11,610 nucleotides of DNA, from assembly GCA_000697475.1 (NCBI GenBank), contig JNEU01000780.1:1-11610 (forward strand), read 5' to 3'. Numbering within the stretch: position 1 is the first letter of the stretch; every line of letters begins with the position of its first letter. Below the pieces are notes generated by a model that saw only the letters and a list, made by a program, of their open reading frames with translations, did not search any database and was not told the origin of the DNA. A program made the translations under genes and the position numbers. Positions 1 through 9,058 of this stretch are shown here, piece by piece. Source of the DNA: Lichtheimia corymbifera B2541. Lineage: Eukaryota > Mucoromycota > Mucoromycetes > Mucorales > Lichtheimiaceae.

Positions 1-1300
1 TTTCCTCGGTTATATCACTGGCACGTCAAGGATGTTATTGTACTGTGTGCTGCCTTGGGGAGACCATGCTGCCCCTTTCACATGTGCTCATGATGCTATG
101 GGCTTAGCCCAATTCAAATGCATCCTCTCACCACAGTTGCAGTGTGCGGATCCACGGCTCAGGTGGTGCCAAAGTCGACTGATGAAGGGCTCATATGGGT
201 CACTGTTAAATTCGGTGTTTTGGCGCCATGCTTCCTTCGGGAGGGGGCTAGTAGGCAGTACTGGTACCTTGGCATTCTTTGGCATTATGCCATTTTCTTA
301 TCATTATCGTTTCTGGCGGCGAGAATTCTAGCGGATCACTGCACCCTGATTAAGAGATTCACGTACGTACTATCCGAATGACGTCTGGAAACTTTGTACT
401 GACATGTGTTCTTTTCATCCTGCAAGTCATCTCTTATTTTGGTGGATCTTTTGGGCAATGTTTCTTATCAGTGCCGTGGCGTTTATCATTTCTCAAGTAC
501 CTTTGTGAATACCTTGGAGGTTCTCTCAGCAAGTAATAATCTCGCGTATGCTATTTCATCAAGACCGGATTTATTTGTTGCGGTGCATGATGTGTCTCTG
601 ATGACACCAACCCAAAAAGGTCGCTTGATGGCAGCAACTACTGATATGGCGAATGTTTATTTGCTATGGGTAGAACGGGATGGTGCTTATAAAGCATCGT
701 TGGCAGCTATGATTTACATGCGACAGTGAGGTCAGCCCTATCTTGGCCCTATCAATTGCATTTGAGGATTACTGCCTTAGCCGTTGGAGGTCAGACTGTC
801 ACTCGGTAACCTTGTGGTAGATATGGGATCATGTATTGCTTTTTGCTCTTATGGGTCGGCTTCTGTGGGCATGGGATGCTATTGTAGCTTTTTATCAGAC
901 CGAACATGTTGGCTCGAGCAGCACCTATAATGGAAGATGCTGTTGTTTACAATGGCAGCCCCCGTTATCCGGCTTGGTGCACCGTAGGGGTGAGGATGGC
1001 GGCAAAGCCTTCGTGTGGCCATCCTTGTCAGTACATGGTTAGCATGGAAGCTAATTTGCCATCTTATCATTCTATATTTATTATCGCGAACATCATGCAG
1101 GATCACTAACAGTATTCTAATAGCTATATTTCGATGGTGGAAGATACGACGGATACTCTAATGCATATGCCAAGGTAATATTGTGGAGCAAGGCTTTCTT
1201 TGCAATCTATCAATGTTGAAGGTTACATTACCATTCCATTACTCACGTAGTTACAAGTAGTGCTCTGCATCATGTCAGGCCAGCGGTGAAAAAGGCAAGT
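1..1300. other. No recognisable gene; probably decayed sequence
   Basis: No open frame here belongs to a family I recognise. The longest plausible one is a plus-strand frame at 406-729 of 107 residues, ending in TGA at 727-729; its second half (from about 520) has a protein-like mix of residues, but I see no motif in it. Several overlapping short frames at 32-381 and 836-1109 are interrupted by stops. The stretch may be host DNA or a relic of an older element. I see no inverted or tandem repeats, RNA gene or transposon end. Confidence 0.4.
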
Positions 1301-1494
1301 TGGGCAGAGTAATATAGGGGTACTCTCTTTCACGTCTACTCATCCTCCTCTTCAACTGCATTTCACTCCACTGGGCAATGGCATCCACAGCAACTTCTTC
1401 GCTACGATATATTCTCAAACAACAAAAGCACCTACATGGCACCTTGCACTACTCATTCTTTACGCGTTATGCAGCGACCATGCAAAGAAACTAG
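1301..1494 (+). other. Promoter-like stretch followed by a 38-residue presequence-like frame
   Basis: A TATA-like box (AATATAGG, about 1311-1318) is followed by a pyrimidine-rich leader and an ATG at 1378 in fair context (GGCAATGG). The frame runs 38 residues to TAG at 1492-1494. The peptide has no Asp or Glu and is rich in Ser, Thr, Lys, Arg, His and aromatic residues, as mitochondrial targeting presequences are. I could not find a convincing donor site or an in-frame continuation. It could be the 5' end of a broken host gene or chance. Confidence 0.2.
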
Positions 1495-2560
1495 CGCTCC
1501 GGTTCTTTTCAAGCTAATTGACAACGAGCAACCACTTCCAGGGGGTGTCTTCCTTGCATAATATTGCAGCAATATGATCAGCTTTGTCCATCACACAACA
1601 ACCATGCGATACGATCACTACCATCACCTCTTCAAGTACCTTTGTACACATCAATATGTAACAGTACATACAAGAGATTCAATATCTTGCGTCAACATTT
1701 ATCAAGGTACAAAAAGGATCGGATGGGGCTCATTGGTCAAGAGCTATTGACTAACAATATGGATCATTGATTGAAGCAGTAGGGCATGGTGCGCAGTTTG
1801 GATGAAGCCATGTCAGCACCAAGTTCGCTGCTATAGAAGCAATCTTCGCCTGGTTGAGCTACCATAGCAAATGATCAAGCAAATGGCTGACACAACGGGA
1901 GGGAAAAGAAGCGATCTCATGGACATTTCAGCCCACACATCAGGCTTGCAATTGGATATGGATCCTGAGATGTTACTGTGGTTACTTGGCACGTCGTTAA
2001 CCGGAAGGAAAGATCTTCTCACATGGATACGGCCGAGGATGATTGTGTATTTGATGCCACTGACAAGAGAGCTTTTATCTTCGACGGCGGGTGTTCTACT
2101 GCAGCCATGGATGATATTGGGATACTCGAGCCGATGCACGCAGCCGCTAGTTAACGATCATGGATGGATGTTCATGACGACAGCAACCAAGGATATAGTG
2201 ACATCGGTTGACCCTATGTGATTCGCTCCTGCCTTATTTCCAACTTCCAATACTGTCCTTTACCTTATTTACTTGATAGATATCCACATTATCATGTCAA
2301 TTCTTCGAATTCAATTAAATGAACATCACTGAATTCAGCATAATTGTTCGAGTATCATACTATTAGCTCATTGTCCAGGATGAACGTTATGTACTTGGTT
2401 TCAGAATTGATAATGATAAAGGTGATCATAGGGATGAATGTAAAAGAATACCCACGTTTCATTGTAACGTTTAGAGATACAGGCATCTTTATGTTTTACA
2501 TATGCTGTAAGCGTGATGCTATATAACAGGTGGTCTTTATGGATTGTCAATTTGTAGTGT
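1495..2560. other. No recognisable gene; coding-like relics only
   Basis: Two plus-strand stretches look vaguely coding. One, about 1681-1870, reads as a plausible protein with in-frame stops at about 1739 and 1793. The other is an open frame at 1871-2221 (116 residues), overlapped in another frame by an acidic reading around 2030-2150 that ends in TAA. None shows a motif I can name. From 2222 to 2560 the DNA is AT-rich, with no open frame longer than 60 residues. The LINE 3' end lies at the right margin of this stretch, but I could not place its exact terminus or a target duplication. Confidence 0.35.
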
Positions 2561-2611
2561 GTATTTTATTCCGCGTCAGTATAAAGACGCATTGATTAAC
2601 AAAAGAGGAAA

Positions 2612-3284
2612 TTATTCTTGGGACAGGGCTATGCGACTCTGGGAACGGAAACGTTCAATGAGAGAAAAAGCAAAAGTAAAAAGGTGATCTTCATTAATAG
2701 GGATTTCACGGTAAATGAAATCCCAATGGCAGCGCCAAACAGCCCAGATACCACAAGCAACCAGAATACGGAAAGAGAGGAAGGGGGGCATTACCGCGGA
2801 AGGATAAGACGGGTTTAAGGCCTTGAGATGATCCCATGATATGGGACCTGTAGCAGGAATGTAATGATCGAATAAACGACGCCAAAAAGGTTGCACAAAG
2901 GACAGAAGAAGAAAAAATGTTTATCATCCTCAATGGGTTGAAAACTAGAGACATTGGAGGATTGACAAACAGGACATAGTGGTGATGGAGCGATGTTAGG
3001 AGCGATGTGATGCAAACGTTCTCGACACGGTATACGGTGGTGATGTAGGCGCCAGAGAACCGTAAAGATACGATGTAGGAAAGGAGCAGACCAAAAGCGT
3101 CGTCATTCGGATTTTGAAGCACGTGGATAACTTGTGGGGAGCTGGTGAAAAGGAACCAAAAGGCTGTATCGAATTGTTTACGGGTGAAAGTGACGAGATC
3201 CAAACCAGTGTGGGTTGTGCGAGTCAAAAGACGATGGAATGCATGAGCAAAATAAGGCGACGGTGTGAAAGAATAAGGGAAAAG
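2612..3284 (-). pseudogene. LINE C-terminal zinc-knuckle tail (zf-RVT type), frameshifted
   Basis: This is the 3' coding end of the same LINE. From 3284 the frame continues the split ORF to about residue run NPNDDA. It then shifts at the A-run 3093-3096, where one base appears lost, and the next frame begins with FW and the HHHRIPCRERLHH box. A CPVC (about 2976-2965) followed by an H-x4-C forms the CCHC zinc knuckle of zf-RVT domains. A second shift near 2890-2905 moves into a third frame starting FWRRLFDHYIP and carrying the Trp-rich tail typical of these proteins, ending in TAA at 2614-2612. Three frames for one conserved domain means the copy is not functional. The domain is known to follow RT in plant and fungal LINEs; its role is probably nucleic-acid binding. 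Confidence 0.82.
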
Positions 3285-3286
3285 TA
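3285..3286. repeat. TA target site duplication, left copy
   Basis: The dinucleotide TA lies immediately outside the left terminal CAGG. Together with the TA at 10412-10413 it is the duplicated target of a Tc1/mariner-type insertion. The repeat match between the two ends stops exactly after this TA (base 3284 is G; its counterpart 10414 reads T on the other strand). Confidence 0.85.
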
Positions 3287-4022
3287 CAGGATTTCCGAGA
3301 TGAAACTCCCCCTAAGAATAAAAGGTTCGTGGTTAAGGATTCTTTTTTCAAGGTTACGTATCCTTTTTTCGTGGCCAAGTGCATGATTTTCCGTGGTCGT
3401 GGCGACTTGGTTTCCTGGGTGAGGGGCTTGATTTCATGGCTGTGGATTTCATTGTTCGCTGGTGGCGGGGAGTTGTTCACCCTCGTGAGCTTAATTTTAA
3501 TCATCAGGTGCAAATTGTTCATGGCTGCCATCTCTTTGTTAACGACTGCGTATAATGATTTCATTGCCCCTGGCTTTATCTTCAACAACGGCCTTTTTTT
3601 CTTCATACAAGGTGCATTTAATTTTCATAGTGGTAACCGAAAAAATGGTGCAGCACCCTTTATGATTAGTGCAGCAACCCCAAATAGTTGACACGCAAAA
3701 GCATGTTTTTCATACATGGTGGTGTATATTATACAACTATGCAGATATAGTTTGTGATGGATACTTTAAGCATTTTTATTCAAGATAACGGGGTTGCTAG
3801 CCTTGGTGTTATGGTAAGTATACTTTGGGCGCGTGTCAAGGTTGCTAGGTGGTCAAAAGAGCATTTGGTTTCCAGGGATGTCGCGTTGCTACGCAATGGT
3901 GAACCACTTTGACTGATGAAGCACGTTCGCGCAGTACAGCAATAGCTGGTAGTTGTCATCAGCGCGCAAACGAAGAGTACAGCAAACAAATGGCAGAGTG
4001 GACAAACTACAATGTGCAGAGG
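3287..4022 (+). repeat. Left terminal inverted repeat (736 bp)
   Basis: This pairs with 9676-10411 in inverted orientation; paired positions sum to 13698 at both ends, so there is no net indel. Translations of the two copies over about 3290-3690 and 3780-3989 are identical, and the bases between were compared directly without a mismatch. The repeat is non-coding as far as I can tell: its longest frames are chance. Near the outer end it holds two copies of a 12 bp motif, TTCGTGGYYAAG, at 3326-3337 and 3368-3379, which could be internal binding sites for the transposase. It also holds GGTTGCTAG twice near the inner third (about 3791 and 3839). Confidence 0.93.
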
Positions 4023-4301
4023 ATGCTTCGGATGCAGACATTGCCTTTATCGATCGGTCACAGTAAAATAGTCTACTTTTCGATTGACTACGCAATTACA
4101 CAGCTGAAGAGACCACATGCCCGTTAGTCAACAATGCAAGGATGGCAGAAATTGATAGCGGAGACTGATAGCAATAAAGACATAATATCAATAAAGATCA
4201 TATGATATAAACATTGTTATATGGTAGACGAGCGATACGTAAAACGATGAATGACGAAGATGGAAGCAACGGATGGAGTTTCAAGGAGAAAGAGAGACTA
4301 A
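4023..4301. other. Non-coding spacer between left inverted repeat and gene A
   Basis: These 279 bp downstream of gene A are AT-rich, particularly 4166-4225. I see no gene. There is no clean AATAAA for gene A on the minus strand here; the two AATAAA strings at about 4173 and 4190 are on the plus strand. Transcript ending for gene A is therefore unassigned. Confidence 0.5.
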
Positions 4302-5730
4302 CTAATCATCATCGCTGCCAAATGCAACTTTGATATAACGATGACACATCTCAGGAGTAATATTTTTCAAGACATCATCGATGCGTGCGTCGATATTTTC
4401 GTTCTTGTTGCTATCCAGCGGTTTACGGTCGACTTTATGCAAAACGTCAAACATCAAGTCACCTACTGGATTGGCCGAAGGCTCCAGACATGGAATAAAA
4501 AAAGCCCTATGATGATTGCCATAATCATTGATCACTTTGGATAAGGCATCAGCTATCTCCGTTGGTGCAGCATCAAAAGCAACAAACAAGTTTTCTCCTT
4601 CCTCTGGTGTACGCTTGTCAAGGACTAACTTGATAAAATCAAGCATATCCTTCATCGTGGTAACCGACAACATGCTTCTAATCCGATGAGCAACAAGACC
4701 GCTACCAGTGAATGCGACGAGAATACACAAATCAGGGAAGGGGTCTTCTACCAAAATGCGCTTCTTATGCGATTCACGTGGCTTCATGGGATACTGGCGA
4801 TTGGATTGGGTAACAAATCTATAGATCACTCAAAGAATTAGGATTGATGCATGTAACATAATCCCATGGATTGATGTGATACATACGCTGCCTCGCCCAC
4901 AAAAATACAGTTGTCATATATGCGTAACTCTGGCAAGCCACGGATATCATCATATGCTGCCATAATCTTACTTGTTTCATTTACGGATGGTTGAGGTGGA
5001 AAGCTCCGATCCGATAACTTGAAAGTCAAGTGTGCGTTTTTCCGCAACCAAAGCTGCAAGGATGTCTTTGAGGGTGTCACATCCATCAGGAAAGGGTTGC
5101 CAAAAATTGCTTCTCTAATATCAAGCACAGTGACAATATGCTCACGATCATCAACAAAGTCGAGCACAAATTCCTTGAGTTCTTGAGTGAACTCTCCTTT
5201 GGGCTTACGACCACGTTTCTCTGGCAACACACTACCTTTCAAACGATATCGACGCATTGCCGAACGCAAAGTGGCTGGTTTAATTTGAGCTGCTGTTGAA
5301 GCCTGCTCAACATCATACCCACGTCGCATGACATTTGTTGCAGCAGCCACGATCGTTTGAGGTTCTATCTTTTGGTATGGTCCTCGTTTTTTCTTCCCTT
5401 TGGAACGTTCCTTCATCACTGTATCATCTAAAATGTGGTTGTGTTAGTTGGATCTTCGACGTATTTTATTAAAATAAATACCTTTATTATGTCCATCATT
5501 GGCATTTCTGATAGCATCGGCGCTCATATCTGCATCATCATGTTGATATTCCATGGTATTGTCATCTGCTAAAATTAGGTTAGATCATGACACAAAAAAA
5601 AAGATAGCGGCATCAATCGATAATAAGTATTACCCTGCATGCTGGCTTGTCTTCTGAAAAGTCCAGGAAGCTGAGTCAAAGCGGCAGCTGTTTCCATTTC
5701 GTTGGAAGTGTAAGTGCGTGGTTCAGACAT
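4302..5730 (-). CDS. Gene A: Tc1/mariner transposase-like protein lacking catalytic residues
   Basis: Four exons, 5730-5634, 5568-5482, 5427-4887 and 4818-4302, sum to 1242 nt (413 residues plus stop). The introns are 65, 54 and 68 nt: donors GTAATA, GTATTT and GTATGT; acceptors TTTTAG, TTTTAG and TATAG; CTAAT or CTAAC branch sites. The N-terminus is acidic. A basic stretch KGKKKRGPYQK (about 70-80) could be a nuclear signal. A helix-turn-helix of the transposase type spans about 85-126. The C-terminal half has the DDE-like fold: NCIFVGEAAF (about 234-243) matches NCVFIDEASF of gene B, but the first Asp is Gly239. Asp324 is kept in FDAAPT. The third acid position in ANPVGD is Gly361, next to Asp362. 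So two of three metal ligands are missing while the frame stays open over four exons. It is probably a non-cutting partner or regulator of transposase B; a recently inactivated enzyme is the alternative. Confidence 0.83.
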
Positions 5731-5864
5731 TGTCAATATTGTAAAGAGCGAGGTGGAATCACTTGAGCAGGACAACGTCGTTTTATTTTCAATTTCAGCA
5801 TCAGCTTCAGATTGGCCCGATCCTTTTTATTTTAAATGACATCTACAACCGCATCATGTGTAGC
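5731..5864 (-). promoter_or_regulatory. Intergenic spacer B-A: 3' signals of B and presumed promoter of A
   Basis: Only 134 bp separate the stop of B from the ATG of A, so it must serve both 3' end formation and promoter, unless the genes share a transcript. Two minus-strand AATAAA signals lie at 5831-5826 and 5787-5782. I see no clear TATA box just upstream of the ATG. The start at 5730 (GACAATGTC) was chosen as the first ATG of the exon that splices in frame. Confidence 0.4.
5826..5831 (-). terminator. Poly(A) signal AATAAA for gene B
   Basis: AATAAA on the minus strand about 34 nt past the TAG of gene B; a second copy sits at 5787-5782. Spacing fits a fungal 3' end signal. Confidence 0.45.
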
Positions 5865-7519
5865 CTAAAGATCATCTTCGAAAGAAAGACAACGTGGGAA
5901 GAAAGAGATGGAATGTCGAATCCATCCTTCATAATCGGTTTGCTGGCACTTGGCCATAGCTTCGCATATGCGTTGCTGCAAAAGTTCTTGTGCTTCTCTG
6001 CCATCAATATCTCTTCGAAACACGTTCTTCACCTATTTAGACGTGTGTATCAGTATAAGCGTGGAAGGCTGCAAATGTAGTACGCCATTGGTACCTTCGA
6101 GAAAAATTCTTCGATAGGGTTGAGGAATGGAGAGTAACGTGGGAGAAGCACCATGTGATAACCACGTTTTTCAACCTCTTCTTGTATAAATTTGGGAGTA
6201 TGGATGGGAGCATTGTCAAAAATCAAGTACCATCCATGTCTTCCCTGCTCATCCAAACGATCCATAACTTGCCCCACAAAAACTAAAAAGTCGGTGCTAC
6301 AGGATGCTCACTGATGAGTATCATGGTATCTGAGAATGACAAATACGCTACCTGGTAGTCCCACGGCGAACACCTCTCGTTCTTTTCATGTCCTTTGGGC
6401 ATACTTTGATAGCTGCTTCGATAAGACCAGCATTGCTAATAGCAGCCAAAAGTGTTGTCGATGGTGCTCTCAATGTTGGTACTTGGACATGAGCAGGCTT
6501 ACCAGCTTCAGACCATGCATAATTTCGACGCATGCTAGCGTTGAAAGACGCTTCATCAATGAACACGCAATTGGTTTGATAGTTCAAATTGCCTTCATTG
6601 ATATGCTTCTTGATATAGTCAGCTCGCATTTGTTTGGTCTCTTCGTTTGTGCGACGTTCTGGGTATTTGCCGGCACGTTTCAAAGTGATGCGACACGAAT
6701 TGACAAGATGGTCATGTATAGTGCTCGTTGCCAATTCAATGCCAAATTCCTCTTTATATGCATCAATGATCTGCTTTAACGTTGCAGTGTTGTGCTTTGG
6801 ATCCAAGAGGTACTTGCGAATAAAGGCACTCCCCTGATCATTGATCTTACGAGGTGCCGTTCTTGCCTTCCTTTTTGGAATCACGTTGCCATTTTGTTGG
6901 TATTTAAGCTTGATGTTCCGCACTGCTTTTGGTGAAACTTGAAAGTATTCGGCAACACGCTTGACAGGAAGCCCTTTATGCATAAGCATATCAAGAATGA
7001 GCTTATTGCGTTCTTCAGTCAAGTTTGGTCCCACATGACGGTGCTGCTTTGCCGGGACATTTGGTGCCTCAGAGTTGGCAACAACTACTTCAGTGGTCAT
7101 TGCGTTTTCAGAGAATCCTCTGACAGTGGCTGTGATTGATCGGAGTACAGGGACATTTTGATCATCCATGGCTGCATCCTCATCACTGGATTCGCTTGAG
7201 CTGGATTCAATCGCTTGTTGCTCATCGATGGCTGTGAACCGATAGCTTTCGAATGCGGTGCTCGTTGGTGCTACCTCATCGACATCCATAATCTCATATT
7301 GGCTATCTACATGTTTATTCCTTTGGGGTGAATACAAGGAATGTGGGATAATCAGATATAATCAATACCATGCTCGGCATCTTGCTCGTTAGATGGGTTC
7401 ATTAGAGCCATCGCAAGACGAGACCCTGCTGCAATTCGGCGTATCGGAGTGTACACACGATGTGCTCTCTTGGTAATCCTACCACTGCTGCTGGATGATG
7501 AAGAGCGTGTAACGGCCAT
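5865..7519 (-). CDS. Gene B: Tc1/mariner-superfamily DD34E transposase
   Basis: Cut-and-paste transposase expected to bind the inverted repeats, excise the element and insert it at TA. Exons 7519-7369, 7306-6352, 6296-6095 and 6032-5865 sum to 1476 nt (491 residues). The introns are 62, 55 and 62 nt; the first and third carry CTGAT branch sites, while the second (GTAGCG...TGTAG) has no clear one. A Ser-rich and acidic N-terminal extension occupies about 1-140, longer than in standard Tc1 proteins. A helix-turn-helix lies at about 147-190, followed by the basic PKRKARTAPRK (about 194-204), a likely nuclear signal. The catalytic triad is complete: Asp301 in FIDEASF, Asp396 in FDNAPIH, and Glu431 in NPIEEF, 34 residues after Asp396. 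The last exon restores the usual C-terminal tail ending in SISFFPRC. The start at 7519 (GCTATGGCC) is preferred; an in-frame ATG at 7591 would add 24 hydrophobic residues and overlap gene C's end. Confidence 0.93.
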
Positions 7520-7573
7520 AGCGACAATTGGAAAAAAAATCACAAGGGATGTTATAGCTGGGTTCAAGAAGCA

Positions 7574-7579
7574 TTTATT
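7574..7579 (-). terminator. Poly(A) signal AATAAA overlapping the stop codon of gene C
   Basis: The TAA stop of gene C (7577-7575) lies inside AATAAA (minus strand 7579-7574). The 55 bp gap to gene B's start leaves little other room for a 3' signal. Confidence 0.45.
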
Positions 7580-8073
7580 GATCCAAATCAATCATATCAA
7601 TCTTCAAATCCAGATAGCAGAGTCTAAAGAGTTTGAACAACATAGAACGAGGGATTGTCTTATACTTTTTGTGACATGCATCTTCATTGATGGATGTTTG
7701 TTCGTTTTGATTGATGGATGTTACGTGTTCTCTCAACTGCAAAGACTCATCAATGACCTTGTCACCTAATGATACTGCTTTGGATACATCATCAACGGTG
7801 ACTAAAATAAGCATCAGCATTATGAATGTTTAGGAAAGCTAATCAAGACTTATGCTTACATTTTGGATCGGTGACGGTCAATGCCTGCATCCTTTGGATC
7901 AATTTGCGTTCTTCTTTCATTGCTTGTGTTTCTTGCAGTAGCGCAACAGAAGCAGAAAGTGTACGGATCGATAGTTTTGAGACTCTAAGCTGGCTGGTAG
8001 TTGGCCCAGCAACTCTTCTCAATGCCTCCCTTTGCGATTTCTCATTCGTATTCCTCTTCGTATTTTTGACCAT
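7575..8073 (-). CDS. Gene C: small basic protein of unknown function
   Basis: Two exons, 8073-7860 and 7801-7575, give 441 nt (146 residues). The 58 nt intron has a GTAAGC donor, a CTGAT branch site and a TTTTAG acceptor, and joins codon phase correctly (T|TC). I recognise no domain. The N-terminal 25 residues are strongly basic (MVKNTKRNTNEKSQRE...). The next part, about 35-66, is rich in Leu, Ala, Glu and Lys with regular spacing and is probably helical, possibly a short coiled coil. The C-terminus alternates Leu, Asp and Ile. The start at 8073 has a strong context (ACCATGG); an upstream in-frame ATG at 8130 could add 19 residues. It lies 87 bp downstream of gene D and 55 bp upstream of the transposase gene, on the same strand, so it is probably an accessory protein of the element. 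Function is not inferable. Confidence 0.68.
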
Positions 8074-8159
8074 GGTAATGCGATAAAGCGGATAAATGGG
8101 AAGAGGGAATACATCATACCTGGCACGGGACATAAATCCGATTGACATGCAAATTGAGT

Positions 8160-8165
8160 TTTATT
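8160..8165 (-). terminator. Poly(A) signal AATAAA overlapping the stop codon of gene D
   Basis: The TAA stop of gene D (8163-8161) is embedded in AATAAA (minus strand 8165-8160), the same arrangement as in gene C. Confidence 0.45.
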
Positions 8166-8898
8166 GAAGGAGGGAAGCCTCGATGTCATCCACCAATTGG
8201 TGGAGACCTCGAAGCTCCCCTTCCAAGAATCTCATTCTCTCACGAAGTCGTCTCAGCAAGTTGGTGGTGTGGGGGTTGTTACGGGGAGTGTTATTGGTAT
8301 CATTGTGGGTATCATTGTGGGTATCATTTTCGGTTGATGGTATAGGTGTTGGTATAGGTGATGGGGGTGTTGGTAGGGATCCTCTGGTTCTTGTACAACG
8401 ACACAACACTGTTCCAGCCTCCACAAGCATGGTTTGCACATTTTCACCCTGGACAGACATGAACGAAAAAACATTACATTGATGAAATTGATGATTGATT
8501 ATGGAAAAGGAAAGATGACGCTAACATACATAAACCACTGGGTGACCACCATCATCCAGAGCACGATTCAAATTCACACCAGCATACATAGCAGGGCATA
8601 TCGGGTGTTGAGAGACATGATACACGTGCCAAAACGTGTTGGCATCATTCTTGGTCTTGAAATGCAATACGGCCCAACTATGAGCAAATTAGACATGTGC
8701 AAGAAAATGAGACCATCATACTTACTTATCCGAAATCACCTTGACGACATGAGTAGGCTTGACTACAGCACATTTTTCGAAATCCTTCTTCACTTGGACA
8801 GCTGACTTGCTACTCATGGAAGCTCCAAACACTTGAACGTGAGCTCGTGGCTCGTCACAAGAGCGACAAACGATCCTTCTGTTCGTGGACGGTGGCAT
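8161..8898 (-). CDS. Gene D: Cys-motif / coiled-coil protein of unknown function
   Basis: Three exons, 8898-8726, 8677-8530 and 8448-8161, give 609 nt (202 residues). The introns are 48 nt (GTAAGT...CATAG, with a CTAAT branch) and 81 nt (GTATGT...TCCAG). The N-terminus has CRSC (Cys11, Cys14) with a third Cys at 43, which might bind a metal. Residues about 50-125 form a compact-looking globular region (WAVLHFKTKNDANTFWHVYH and following). A Pro/Thr/Asn-rich linker follows, with short THND repeats encoded by a 12 bp DNA repeat near 8300-8335. The last 35 residues, LLRRLRERMRFLEGELRGLH onward, have heptad spacing typical of a coiled coil and suggest oligomerisation. The start at 8898 (ACCATGC) is the first ATG of the exon; an in-frame ATG at 8817 would remove the CRSC motif. 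I do not recognise a family. As a co-oriented neighbour of the transposase genes it may be a DNA-binding or assembly factor; this is a guess. Confidence 0.7.
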
Positions 8899-9058
8899 GG
8901 TATGATAAAAGAAAAAACAACAACACGTTTTGACCTACCTTTATATGCTCGCACAGTTACCATGGCCAACAACAACATTTTGTCACATCCAAAACTATGT
9001 ATGAGACAACCCGATATCGAAGGTGCCCGATCCATGCAAACAAGAATCAATTTACAAC
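8899..9058 (-). promoter_or_regulatory. Intergenic spacer E-D
   Basis: 160 bp between the stop of gene E and the ATG of gene D. The 40 bases before the ATG are T-rich on the minus strand, like a fungal leader. No clear TATA box or AATAAA was found. Confidence 0.3.

Noticed and set aside
406..729. 107-residue plus-strand frame in the left flank as a gene
   Set aside because: No recognisable domain, no supported start context and no splice-linked neighbours; listed only within the unassigned region.
3780..3989. A 69-residue minus-strand frame in the left repeat (identical copy at 9709-9918, plus strand)
   Set aside because: It lies wholly in the inverted repeat and has no motif, splice support or promoter; the duplication is explained by the repeat itself.
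4829..4838. Gene A as two separate genes or a frameshifted pseudogene
   Set aside because: A 68 nt intron (4886-4819) with GTATGT donor, CTAAT branch and TATAG acceptor joins the two frames in phase and rebuilds the conserved EAAF motif.
6297..6351. Gene B broken by a TAG stop after RRGTTR
   Set aside because: The stop lies at the start of a 55 nt intron; splicing to the acceptor TGTAG at 6297 restores the TDFLVFVGQV stretch and the second catalytic Asp.
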